Positions 17,567-26,497 of a stretch of 52,957 nucleotides of DNA are shown here, piece after piece (position 1 is the first letter of the stretch; each line of letters begins with the position of its first letter). The notes beneath the pieces were generated by a model. The model saw only the letters and a list, made by a program, of their open reading frames with translations. It did no database searches and had not been told where the DNA came from. Origin of the DNA: CAG-411 sp045124315 (GTDB lineage Bacteria > Bacillota > Clostridia > Lachnospirales > Lachnospiraceae); the NCBI GenBank assembly GCA_045124315.1, contig JBGVLO010000169.1, positions 1-52,957 of the forward strand. The letters are read 5' to 3'. The position numbers and the translations under genes were made by a program.

Positions 17567-19426
17567 ATGATATCTGTGATCGTACCCGTTTATCAGGTGG
17601 AGGATTATTTAGAAAATTGTGTTCAATCCATTTTGAATCAGACATATACAGACTTAGAAATTATATTGGTGGACGATGGAAGCAAAGATAACTGTCCTGC
17701 AATGTGCGACGAATTCGCCAGGAAGGATCCGCGAATTAAGGTCATTCACAAAGAAAATGGCGGGTTATCCGATGCAAGAAATGCAGGATTGGAAGCAGCC
17801 ACCGGAGAATATATTGCCTTTGTGGATAGCGACGATTATATTCACCCGGAAATGTATGCCAATATGGTTGCCTTCTTAGAGAGAAACCCCGACTTTAATC
17901 TTGTAATGTGTCGTTATGAAAAGGTAGAGGAATTGGATAATGAGATACATCTTAGGCAGATGGCACAAGATATACGGATTTTAGAACATAAGGATATGAT
18001 AGAGGACATGTTTTCTACACAAGGATATGAGGAATATGTAGTAGTTTGGAATAAATTCTATCGAAGAGAAATATGGAAGGATCTGCGTTTTCCAGTTGGA
18101 AAATTGCGTGAGGATGAGTTTGTTTCTTACAAGTTCTTGTATCCCCAGGAGAAAATTGGTTTTTTTATGGATCGAACCTATCATTACAGGCAACGAAGTG
18201 GAAGTATCATGCAAAGTTCAGAGATAAAAGCTTATTGGGATAATACAGAGGCTTTGTTGGAAAAAGTTGCTTATTTTGAGCAGAAGAAACCGGAAGAATA
18301 TAGTTTATGTGTGAAGAAGTCCTTAGAAACTATTATCTATTATTATTCCTGTGCACAGAAGCATGGAGATAAGAACCGGGCAAAGACCATAAGGGAACAA
18401 TACATGAAAATCTGGAATAAAATCAAGAAGGATCCAAATGTTTCCTTATCAAAAGAACGAAGATTGTATTTTTCAAGTTTTGCAAAATCCGAACAGTGGA
18501 TGAAGTGTCGAATGAAACTATATTGGAAATTCTCATCAATTAGGAGAAAGATAAAGAAGAAAGTATTATCAAAATATTATTTTGAAAAGGGAAAAATGCA
18601 GGCAGGGGCTTCTGGAAATCCAAAGATTATGACTATTGAGGATACTCTTGAAAAAATTGCAAAGGAGCATTGTTCTGTAAGTCGATTTGGTGATGGAGAA
18701 TACAAATGGATGGCGGGCATTCCACAGACTTCATTTCAACGTTTTTCAGAAGAGATGCAGCAACGATTGATTGAGATCTGTAAGAGCGATGAGCCAAATC
18801 ACCTGGTCTGTTTATCCGATGGGTTTGATAAATTGGATTATCTGAATGGGGATGCCAGATATTTTTGGTACACCTTTATGGGGGAGCATAGAGCAAGATG
18901 GATTCGTTTTCTGAAGAAGGGAAAGACCTATTACAACACAAATATGACTCGTCCTTATATGGATTATGCAGATAAGACACCTTGTGCCCATCGTTTTGCG
19001 TTACTGAAAGAAATATGGAAAGACAGGGACATCATCCTGATCGAAGGAGACAAGTCAAGACTGGGGATTGGAAACGACTTGTTTGATGCTGCCAGATCTG
19101 TAAAGAGAATTTTAGCACCGGCAAGAGACGCGTTTGGTAAGTATGATGCCATTGTGGAAGCTGCCTGTAAACAGGACGAAGAGGCATTGTACCTGATCGC
19201 ATTGGGACCAACAGCCACAATTCTTGCCTATGATCTACACAAAACAGGGAGACAGGCTGTGGATGTAGGTCATGTGGATGTAGAGTATGAGTGGTTTTTG
19301 ATGGGGGCAACAAAAAAGGTGGCTTTGAACAATAAGTATGTAAATGAAGTAGACGCTGGGGTCAGTGCGACGGAGTGTAAGGATGAAAAGTACTTAAGCC
19401 AGATTATTGACAAGATTCTTTGGTAA
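17567..19426 (+). CDS. Bifunctional GT2 / GT-D fusion glycosyltransferase
   Basis: 619 residues made of two glycosyltransferases. Residues 1-330 are a GT2 (VDDGSKDNC, NGGLSDARNAG, VDSDDYIHPEMYA) closely similar to the preceding gene. After a basic linker (about 330-350), residues 352-619 are a GT-D domain (RFGDGE at 373-378, DVGHVDVEY at 566-574) closely similar to the gene at 15636. The two upstream genes thus appear here fused in the opposite order. A single polypeptide would let two successive sugars be added without release. GAGAGGGGAG precedes the ATG. Confidence 0.9.
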   Translation: MISVIVPVYQVEDYLENCVQSILNQTYTDLEIILVDDGSKDNCPAMCDEFARKDPRIKVIHKENGGLSDARNAGLEAATGEYIAFVDSDDYIHPEMYANMVAFLERNPDFNLVMCRYEKVEELDNEIHLRQMAQDIRILEHKDMIEDMFSTQGYEEYVVVWNKFYRREIWKDLRFPVGKLREDEFVSYKFLYPQEKIGFFMDRTYHYRQRSGSIMQSSEIKAYWDNTEALLEKVAYFEQKKPEEYSLCVKKSLETIIYYYSCAQKHGDKNRAKTIREQYMKIWNKIKKDPNVSLSKERRLYFSSFAKSEQWMKCRMKLYWKFSSIRRKIKKKVLSKYYFEKGKMQAGASGNPKIMTIEDTLEKIAKEHCSVSRFGDGEYKWMAGIPQTSFQRFSEEMQQRLIEICKSDEPNHLVCLSDGFDKLDYLNGDARYFWYTFMGEHRARWIRFLKKGKTYYNTNMTRPYMDYADKTPCAHRFALLKEIWKDRDIILIEGDKSRLGIGNDLFDAARSVKRILAPARDAFGKYDAIVEAACKQDEEALYLIALGPTATILAYDLHKTGRQAVDVGHVDVEYEWFLMGATKKVALNNKYVNEVDAGVSATECKDEKYLSQIIDKILW

Positions 19427-19454
19427 ATAATCGCTTCAGGGATAGGAGTCAGAA

Positions 19455-21017
19455 ATGAAAAAGATAGTTCGTTTTATTGAAAAAATGATAATTGTGTGTT
19501 TTATTTTAATGTATGTTTCTGTTTTATTGAATAATGTGGTATTTCAACACTTGGATTATTATTTTAAGAGAGAATTTGCGTTTCCAAATATTATACTGGT
19601 ATTGGTAGCAATTTTATTCTATTGTGGAACTTGTAAGTGGTATACAAAAAATAAACACAAGGTGGAAACGGTAATTGATAATAGCGATAAGATCGTTAGG
19701 ATTGGAACAATACTCTTATTCTTATTCCTGTTGTTTTTTAGTGCCAATATCTATTTTATGACTGGTTGGGATTCTGGAATGCTCACTAGAAATGCGGATT
19801 ATGTAGCAACCGGACAGGTAAGCGAATATACCAATTGGTACTATTCCAGATGTCCCAACAATAGCTTGTTAACAGCTATTTATACAATTGTTTTCTGGAT
19901 TGCAAGGCATATTGGAATACCCAGTGTGGCAATCCGGTTGTTAATTGTATTTGGTCAATGCGCCATCTCATCCTGGACTGGGTATTTGCTATATCAATGT
20001 GCAAAGAATATGTTTCGTGAGAGAATTGCCCCAATGCTGGTATGGGTGTTGTATGTCTTTGTACAGGGAATTTCCCCTTGGGTCATTATTCCTTACAGTG
20101 ATGCATCTTGTTTATTTATTCCTATGTTGTTACTGTGGATTTACCAATCTATGGAGAATGGAAGATTTGTCATTGGAAAAGCAGTCTCATTGGGGATGAT
20201 AGGATACCTGGGTTATGAAATGAAGCCTATGGTAATTATTGTGTTATTGGCTGTTTTAGGAATTGAATTTTTAGAGAATATGAAGCAGAAATTCGATAGA
20301 AAGAATTGGAAAATATTCTTTGTGATTTGTGTTTCTCTTGTTTGTACAGTCGGTGTTTGTAGTGTGATTGATCTTAACAAGATTATGGGATTTGAGATTA
20401 CAGAAGGCAGAGAATTTGGAATGCCCCATTATTTTATGATGGGACTGGGGGATGAGAATGATGGAGTCTTTGATCAGAAAGATGTGGAATTTTCAGGAGA
20501 ATACAATACAAATGCCCAGCGTAATCATGCAAATCTTGTGGAATCAGGAGAACGAATTAAGAATTATGGTGTTGTGGGATTGGTAAAACATACTGTGAAA
20601 AAATCCCTGGTTAATTTTAATGATGGAACCTTTGCATGGGGAAATGAAGGTGGATTTTATGGAACTTTGTTACCGATTCCAAATAATCCTATTACAAATT
20701 TTATGAGAAGCTTTTATGTTGAGAATGCAAGTAATGGATGGTGGTTTGATAATATTTCCCAGTTGATCTGGATGATCACTTTAGTTGGTGTAGCTGGAAA
20801 TGTGATTATCTTGACACGATTAAAGGAAGGGTTCGATAAATACAATTTAGTTGTATATACAGCAATGATCGGGATCGGAATGTTTGTGATGCTTTTTGAA
20901 GCAAGAGCCAGATATCTGTATACCTTTATCCCTTTATTTGCTATGATGTCTGTTAAGGGATATTGCGAATGGTATCAATGGAGCAAAAGAAGAAAAAAGA
21001 AAGAAAACAATAGGTAA
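19455..21017 (+). CDS. GT-C-like multi-pass membrane glycosyltransferase (family B, copy 1)
   Basis: 520 residues with about 11-12 hydrophobic segments. A conserved acidic loop after the first helices (FMTGWDSGMLTRNA) fits the catalytic aspartate position of GT-C enzymes; the tail motif FEARARYLYTFIP is shared with the paralogs at 22161 and 32767. Such proteins take sugars from polyprenyl-phosphate carriers on the outer side of the membrane; the carrier could come from the GtrB-like enzyme at 30040. No database family could be checked. GGAG precedes the ATG. It forms a unit with the GT2 gene that follows by 16 bp. Confidence 0.75.
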   Translation: MKKIVRFIEKMIIVCFILMYVSVLLNNVVFQHLDYYFKREFAFPNIILVLVAILFYCGTCKWYTKNKHKVETVIDNSDKIVRIGTILLFLFLLFFSANIYFMTGWDSGMLTRNADYVATGQVSEYTNWYYSRCPNNSLLTAIYTIVFWIARHIGIPSVAIRLLIVFGQCAISSWTGYLLYQCAKNMFRERIAPMLVWVLYVFVQGISPWVIIPYSDASCLFIPMLLLWIYQSMENGRFVIGKAVSLGMIGYLGYEMKPMVIIVLLAVLGIEFLENMKQKFDRKNWKIFFVICVSLVCTVGVCSVIDLNKIMGFEITEGREFGMPHYFMMGLGDENDGVFDQKDVEFSGEYNTNAQRNHANLVESGERIKNYGVVGLVKHTVKKSLVNFNDGTFAWGNEGGFYGTLLPIPNNPITNFMRSFYVENASNGWWFDNISQLIWMITLVGVAGNVIILTRLKEGFDKYNLVVYTAMIGIGMFVMLFEARARYLYTFIPLFAMMSVKGYCEWYQWSKRRKKKENNR

Positions 21018-21033
21018 GGCGGGTGAGATCAGG

Positions 21034-22071
21034 ATGGAAGGTTTAATTTCAGTTATTGTACCAGTCTATGGTGCAGAGAGTTATTTGGAGAAATGTGTTC
21101 GATCCATTATGAACCAGACATATGAGAATCTTGAGATTATTCTGGTTGATGATAAATCTCCGGATAACAGCGGCGAATTGTGCGACAAGTTAGCAAAGGA
21201 AGACGATCGTATTATTGTGATTCATAGAGAAGAAAATGGTGGAATTTCCGCTGCCAGAAACAGTGGCATTGATGTGGCAAAAGGGGAGTTTATCGGTTTT
21301 TCGGATTGTGATGATTATATGCATGCCAGAAACTTTGAAATTTTACATCGCTTAGTGGTTGATAATCATGTAGATATTGCCGTAGCAGATTATCTGGAAA
21401 TTGAGGATAATGACAATGATCATCCGGATGAAGAAATCAATTACAGTGCGATTAAAATTGAACGGCTGAAAGGTGTGGAGTGTATGAATCATCTGATTAC
21501 CTCACTTAACACAAAAACTATTCTGCCTTGGAATAAATTGTACCGTAGAAAAGTGTTTGAGACAAAAGAAAAGTTTCGTTTTCCAGATGGTGTCAATGGA
21601 GAGGATGATTTTTGTATTCCGCACTTACTCTGTGCAGCAGATGAGGTGATCTATACAGATGTATCACTCTATTATTGGAGGAAAAGACCAACTAGTTACA
21701 GTCGTTCGTTTAAGTTATCCAGAACATCCTATTTATATGTGCTTGAAGAACGGGAGGAGTTTTTGGCGGATAAGATATCCGATGAGTTGAAACATCGTTT
21801 TTTGGTACATTACATGGAAATTTTGTGGGATTTTTATTATCTTACCAGTATCCATTATCCGGAAGAAAAAGAACTGTATCAGGGAATGCGTCAGAAGTTT
21901 ATAAAAAAGTACGAAGAGAACAAAGATTTTCTGGAAATTTCAAGGAAGAAAAAACTCAAGTGGGATGTATTCCGTAAAGCATTATTTATTAGTGATGTCT
22001 GGTATAAGATTGATCAGGTGAAGAGAAAGACTATCCGGAAAATAAAGGGAATTGACAATTACTATAACTAG
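21034..22071 (+). CDS. GT2 family glycosyltransferase (module copy 1)
   Basis: 345 residues. ISVIVPVYGAESYLEKC, VDDKSPDNS, NGGISAARNSG and SDCDDYMHARN give a complete catalytic domain; LPWNKLYRRKVF and GEDDFCIPHLL follow. It pairs with the GT-C gene before it, and the same gene order recurs at 22161-24723. GGTGAGATC lies before the ATG, a weaker ribosome site than its neighbours. Confidence 0.87.
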   Translation: MEGLISVIVPVYGAESYLEKCVRSIMNQTYENLEIILVDDKSPDNSGELCDKLAKEDDRIIVIHREENGGISAARNSGIDVAKGEFIGFSDCDDYMHARNFEILHRLVVDNHVDIAVADYLEIEDNDNDHPDEEINYSAIKIERLKGVECMNHLITSLNTKTILPWNKLYRRKVFETKEKFRFPDGVNGEDDFCIPHLLCAADEVIYTDVSLYYWRKRPTSYSRSFKLSRTSYLYVLEEREEFLADKISDELKHRFLVHYMEILWDFYYLTSIHYPEEKELYQGMRQKFIKKYEENKDFLEISRKKKLKWDVFRKALFISDVWYKIDQVKRKTIRKIKGIDNYYN

Positions 22072-22099
22072 TAAAAAGAAATTGTACGGATAAAAATAT

Positions 22100-22132
22100 A
22101 TGAATCAGATTATTGACAAGGTTCTTTTGTGA
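22100..22132 (+). pseudogene. Relic of a GT-D gene 3' end (duplication scar)
   Basis: These 33 bases read ATG-NQIIDKVLL-stop, almost the same as the last residues of the GT2/GT-D fusion (SQIIDKILW-stop, ending at 19426). The shared CAGATTATTGACAAG starts 55 bp before the next ATG in both places (19400 to 19455, and 22106 to 22161), and the intervening leader is also similar. It marks the left edge of a tandem duplication. Confidence 0.85.
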
Positions 22133-22160
22133 ATAATCGATGTAGCGATTGGAGTCAGAA

Positions 22161-23741
22161 ATGAAAAAGTTAGTTTGTTATATTGAAAAATTGATAATTG
22201 TATGTTTTGTTGTTATGTATAGTTTTGTTTTATTGAACAATGTAGTGTTTCAGTATCTGGATTATTATTTTAAAAGAGAATTTGTGCTTCCTAACGTAGT
22301 ACTAATGTTGTTGGCAATCTTATTATTTTATGGAGTGTGCAAGTGGTATAGCAAGAATAAACAAACGGTAGAGCGGTTGCTTCTGTATAGTGATAAGATT
22401 ATATGGATTGGAACCATACTTTTATTCTTATATCAATTATTTTTGAGTACCAACATTTATTTTATGACGGGATGGGATTCGGGAATGCTGACTCGAAATG
22501 CAGATTCTGTAGCAAACGGAAGGGTTAGCGAGTATTTTAATTGGTATTATTCCAGATGTCCCAATAACAGTTTGTTAACAGCAATTTATGCTGTCATATT
22601 CTGGACTGCAGAGCATATCGGTATACCCAGTGTGGCTATTCGTTTGTTGATTGTATTTGGCCAGTGTGCCATCTCGTCATGGACAGGGTATTTGATATAT
22701 CAATGTGCAAAGAAAATGTTCCAGGAGAGAATTGCACCATTGATTGTATGGGGATTGTATGTTTTAGTACAGGGAATGTCCCCTTGGGTGATCATTCCGT
22801 ATAGTGATGCCTCCTGCTTGTTTATTCCCGTGCTATTGTTGTGGATCTATCAATCTATGGAGAATGGTAGATTTGTGATGGGGAAAGCAGCGGCGTTAGG
22901 GATTCTTGCATACCTGGGATATGAAATGAAGCCTATGGTAATTATTGTGTTACTGGCTATTTTAGGAATTGAGTTTTTAGAGAATCTGAAACAGAAATTC
23001 AGTTGGAAAAAATGTAAAGTATTTGTTGTAATCTGTGCTTCTTTGGTTTGTACCGTTGGTGTTTGCAGTGTGATTGACCTGAATGAGATTATGGGGTTTG
23101 AAATTACAGAGGGGCAGGAATTTGGAATGACCCATTATTTTATGATGGGATTAGGTGACGAGAATGATGGTGTCTATGATGAGAATGATGTGGACTTTTC
23201 TAGAGAATACAATACAAATGCCCAGCGTAACCATGCAAATCTTGTTGAAGCAGGGAAACGGATTAAGGATTATGGGGTTGTTGGATTGCTAAAACATACG
23301 GTGAAGAAAGCGCTGGTCAATTTTAATGATGGAACTTTTGCGTGGGGAAACGAAGGTGGATTTTATGGAATATTGTTGCCCATTCCTAATAATCCGATCA
23401 CAAATTTTGTGAGAAGTTTTTATATGGAAAATGCAAGTAATGGCTGGTGGTTTGATAATATTTCTCAGTTGATCTGGATAATTACTTTAGTTGGTGCGGT
23501 CGGAAACATCGCTGTCTTTAGACGGTTAAAGGACGGATTTGACAAATATAGTCTTGTGGCATATACAGCCATGATTGGTATCGGAATGTTTGTGATGTTG
23601 TTCGAGGCGAGAGCAAGATATTTGTATACATTTATTCCGTTCTTTGTAATGATGTCTGTAAAAGGATACTGTGAGTGGTATCAATGGAATAAGAAGAGAA
23701 GAAACGATTTGGAAAATAAAAGGAAGAGACAATTGTTATAA
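22161..23741 (+). CDS. GT-C-like multi-pass membrane glycosyltransferase (family B, copy 2)
   Basis: 526 residues, very similar to the protein at 19455 along the whole length: FMTGWDSGMLTRNA, RCPNNSLLTAIY, YSDASCLFIP, EMKPMVIIVLLA, GMTHYFMMGLGDEND and FEARARYLYTFIP are identical or nearly so. The start at 22161 carries the same GGAGTCAGAA leader as copy 1; the in-frame ATG at 22149 lies before that site. Differences cluster in the first 120 residues. Copies this alike in tandem suggest recent duplication followed by divergence in acceptor or donor use; that function is inference. Confidence 0.75.
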   Translation: MKKLVCYIEKLIIVCFVVMYSFVLLNNVVFQYLDYYFKREFVLPNVVLMLLAILLFYGVCKWYSKNKQTVERLLLYSDKIIWIGTILLFLYQLFLSTNIYFMTGWDSGMLTRNADSVANGRVSEYFNWYYSRCPNNSLLTAIYAVIFWTAEHIGIPSVAIRLLIVFGQCAISSWTGYLIYQCAKKMFQERIAPLIVWGLYVLVQGMSPWVIIPYSDASCLFIPVLLLWIYQSMENGRFVMGKAAALGILAYLGYEMKPMVIIVLLAILGIEFLENLKQKFSWKKCKVFVVICASLVCTVGVCSVIDLNEIMGFEITEGQEFGMTHYFMMGLGDENDGVYDENDVDFSREYNTNAQRNHANLVEAGKRIKDYGVVGLLKHTVKKALVNFNDGTFAWGNEGGFYGILLPIPNNPITNFVRSFYMENASNGWWFDNISQLIWIITLVGAVGNIAVFRRLKDGFDKYSLVAYTAMIGIGMFVMLFEARARYLYTFIPFFVMMSVKGYCEWYQWNKKRRNDLENKRKRQLL

Positions 23742-23763
23742 CTAGCAGAAAGAAGGAATTTGT

Positions 23764-24723
23764 ATGGAAGGCAAGATAAGTATTATCATACCTGTGTATA
23801 AAGTGGAAAAGTATGTAGAGCGCTGTATTAAGTGTATTCAGGGACAGACATACACAAATTGGGAAGCGATTTTTGTAGAAGATGGTTCCCCTGACAGAAG
23901 TGGGGAAATCTGTGATCAATATGCAACGAAAGATGCGCGAATTAAAGTGGTACATAAGGAGAATGGGGGAGTGGCAGCAGCCAGAAATACAGGCCTTTCC
24001 CATGCAACAGGTGAATATATTGCCTTTATTGATAGTGATGATTATGCTCATCCAAAGTATTTGGAAGTGCTTATGAAACTTCTTACAGAGAATGATGCAG
24101 ACCTTGCTATCTGTGGTTATGAATTGTCTATGGGAAGCCATATTGGAGAAGGAAAAGCCTTAGGAGAACTGGAGATAATGAATAGTTCACAGGCGGTGGC
24201 TAAGATCATTGAAAATCAACAGTTTTGCAGTCCCTGGTCGAAACTATATAAAAAGAGCCTGTTTGAGCATATCACCTATCCGGAGGGAGCCATTTACGAA
24301 GATCTTGGAACGGCATTTGAGATTTTTCAGGCAGCAGATAAAATTGTTTATCAGAATATTCCCCTATACTATTATTTTCAAGTGTCAGAGAGTATTACAA
24401 GAAGTGAATTTCATTATGGCAAGTTAGATGAGGCGAAAGCCTTGAAGCATCAATATGAATTTGTCAGAGAACATTTTCCGGAGCTAAAGGATGCGGCAAA
24501 GTACAAGTATTTATATAATGTATATGGACATATTCTTTGTTTGGTAAGGATGGATGATGATTTTGGAAAACAGAAGTATGAAGAATATTGTCAGACTTTA
24601 AATGAGAATATGGAGTTTTTCAAAAGTTATCATCCGATAAGTATGAAGCAGAAATTCCGTTGCGCCATGATTAAGCACCCACAACTTTATCGAAAGTATC
24701 ATAAGCTGACAAAGAAGATATAG
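23764..24723 (+). CDS. GT2 family glycosyltransferase (module copy 2)
   Basis: 319 residues. ISIIIPVYKVEKYVERC, VEDGSPDRS, NGGVAAARNTG and IDSDDYAHPKYLE are intact; SPWSKLYKKSLF and YEDLGTAFEIF follow. It occupies the same place after its GT-C gene as the GT2 at 21034, but the two GT2 proteins are more diverged from each other than the two GT-C proteins are. AAGAAGGAATTTGT precedes the ATG. Confidence 0.87.
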   Translation: MEGKISIIIPVYKVEKYVERCIKCIQGQTYTNWEAIFVEDGSPDRSGEICDQYATKDARIKVVHKENGGVAAARNTGLSHATGEYIAFIDSDDYAHPKYLEVLMKLLTENDADLAICGYELSMGSHIGEGKALGELEIMNSSQAVAKIIENQQFCSPWSKLYKKSLFEHITYPEGAIYEDLGTAFEIFQAADKIVYQNIPLYYYFQVSESITRSEFHYGKLDEAKALKHQYEFVREHFPELKDAAKYKYLYNVYGHILCLVRMDDDFGKQKYEEYCQTLNENMEFFKSYHPISMKQKFRCAMIKHPQLYRKYHKLTKKI

Positions 24724-24731
24724 GGTTGCTG

Positions 24732-24757
24732 GTTACGGAGTGCTTGTGAGCAGTAAC
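24732..24757 (+). other. Small hairpin with GTTAC/GTAAC ends
   Basis: GTTAC (24732-24736) pairs with GTAAC (24753-24757) and TGCT pairs with AGCA around a TGTG loop, with a GGAG bulge. It is followed by GAAATAGGAG, which supplies the ribosome binding site of the next gene. The same hairpin-end plus GAAAATAGGAG arrangement closes the structured element at 43598-43740. Confidence 0.45.
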
Positions 24758-24774
24758 GAAATAGGAGAGTTGAG

Positions 24775-26463
24775 ATGGATATGAATGCAAAGAAAAATAT
24801 AAGAATGGATAGGATGTTGACTTTTGGCTCACTACTTGTGCTAGGTACACTTCTATTTCTAAAAGGCACAATATTGTATGAAACTCCAGATGATCAGTAT
24901 ATTATGGCATTCTTATCTGGTAAATTTTTAGGATATACAGACGCCCATGCAGTTTATATAAAATATCCATTGGCATACATAATCACACTTATGTATAGAG
25001 GATTTTCAGGATGTGATTGGTATGCTACCACAATGATGATTGTACAGTTATTATCCATTGGATGGATATTACGGTATTTACTGCGTAAGCAGGATTCATT
25101 GGTTCATAAGCTGATTTGTATGGGAATGTTTTACAGCGTATTTCTCACTTGCTGGATAAATGATCTGTTGAGTTTTACATATACCACAACTGCTGCCATG
25201 GCAGCAGTTGCTGGAGTGATCGTATATGGTTTGGGAGAAGAACGAATAAGGGATTTTGCAGCAGTAGTAATATTTTGTGTGATTGCCTATAACTTGAGAA
25301 GTGCCATATTTCTTATGGTGTTACCAATTTGTGGAATTTTGTGGCTGGATAAGGTTAGTGTTAAAAAGCAAGTAAAAAAGCAGTGCATTCTTGTTGGTGT
25401 GCTGGTGATCGGAATTGCAGGAACCTGGTGTGGAGAGCGTATAGCATACGGTGGAGCAGATTGGCAAAATTACATAGCATATAATGAAGCGAGAACGGAA
25501 TTGTACGATTATCATCAGGATGTGTTTGAAGATTATGGAAGTTATCAGGATAAGTATGACCAATTAGGATTAACCAAGACAGATAGTGAGATTTATGTAT
25601 CAAAAAATCTAGCCATACGGGATTCGGAGCTGTTTGATAAAATAGAGGACTTAGCGGAAATTGCCGTGGAACCAGTCAGTATAAAAATGCGTTTGAAGTC
25701 AGCTGTGGGGAAAATTCTAATAAATGGGTTCTTAGAGAATAAAACCATGACGCTGATTTCTGGAATTATGTGGATGATAGCCATTGGGTTGAGTCTTGTA
25801 TACAAAGATAAACGGATCTTTGTTTTAGAAATTGCTTTTCTTGCAATGCATGTGATTTTATGGCTTTATTTGGGGTATATGGGAAGAATTCTTACCAGAG
25901 TTGCCCACAGTATGCTATTATTACAAATGGCTACTGCAGTAATCTGTCAGTATGAAGCGATGGCAAAGATTGAAAAGATGAAATATTTGAAAGTCATATA
26001 TGCAGGGGAAATACTGGTATCCATAATGTTAGCAGTAGTTGCTTATCAGTCTGCTTCAAAAATAAACCATATGAATCAGGCAAAAATATCCAGTCAGGCT
26101 TATAATCAGGTGGAACAGTATTGTTCAGAGCATTCAGAGAACTTTTATTTTGCAGATGTTGCTTCGTTAGCAGGCTGCTCTTATCAATATCAGTTTTTCA
26201 ATAAAAATGAGTATGCGAATTTCTTGTTTTTAGGAGATTGGTTTGCAAATAGTCCGTTATATGCAGAAAAACTTAGAAATGAAGGCATAACCAGTGTAAG
26301 GGACGCAATTCTTAATAATGGGAATGTATATGTGATAGCAAAGGAAAACGAAAATCTAGAGTATATGAAATCCATATCCTGGGAAAATGCTTCGTTAGTT
26401 GAGATAGAACAATTAGCCATTGGGGAGGGATATGGAATCTACCAATTAGTTGTTGGAGAGTAG
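24775..26463 (+). CDS. GT-C-like multi-pass membrane glycosyltransferase (family A, copy 1)
   Basis: 562 residues with about 11 hydrophobic segments. A DDQYIMAFLSGKF motif near residue 38 places acidic residues in the first outer loop, as expected for GT-C enzymes. A soluble C-terminal part (about residues 440-562) contains HSENFYFADVASL, FLGDWFANSP and RDAILNNGNVYVIA, shared with the proteins at 30989 and 34321. Unlike family B it has this extra C-terminal domain. Donor and acceptor are unknown; a polyprenyl-phosphate sugar is the likely donor by analogy. GGAG precedes the ATG by 7 nt. Confidence 0.75.
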   Translation: MDMNAKKNIRMDRMLTFGSLLVLGTLLFLKGTILYETPDDQYIMAFLSGKFLGYTDAHAVYIKYPLAYIITLMYRGFSGCDWYATTMMIVQLLSIGWILRYLLRKQDSLVHKLICMGMFYSVFLTCWINDLLSFTYTTTAAMAAVAGVIVYGLGEERIRDFAAVVIFCVIAYNLRSAIFLMVLPICGILWLDKVSVKKQVKKQCILVGVLVIGIAGTWCGERIAYGGADWQNYIAYNEARTELYDYHQDVFEDYGSYQDKYDQLGLTKTDSEIYVSKNLAIRDSELFDKIEDLAEIAVEPVSIKMRLKSAVGKILINGFLENKTMTLISGIMWMIAIGLSLVYKDKRIFVLEIAFLAMHVILWLYLGYMGRILTRVAHSMLLLQMATAVICQYEAMAKIEKMKYLKVIYAGEILVSIMLAVVAYQSASKINHMNQAKISSQAYNQVEQYCSEHSENFYFADVASLAGCSYQYQFFNKNEYANFLFLGDWFANSPLYAEKLRNEGITSVRDAILNNGNVYVIAKENENLEYMKSISWENASLVEIEQLAIGEGYGIYQLVVGE

Positions 26464-26497
26464 TATTTCATGTATCAAACATAAATGGAGGATTTGT

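Noticed and set aside
23632..24141. 169-residue antisense ORF
   Set aside because: It runs opposite to the end of a GT-C gene and the start of a GT2 gene, both of which are well supported.
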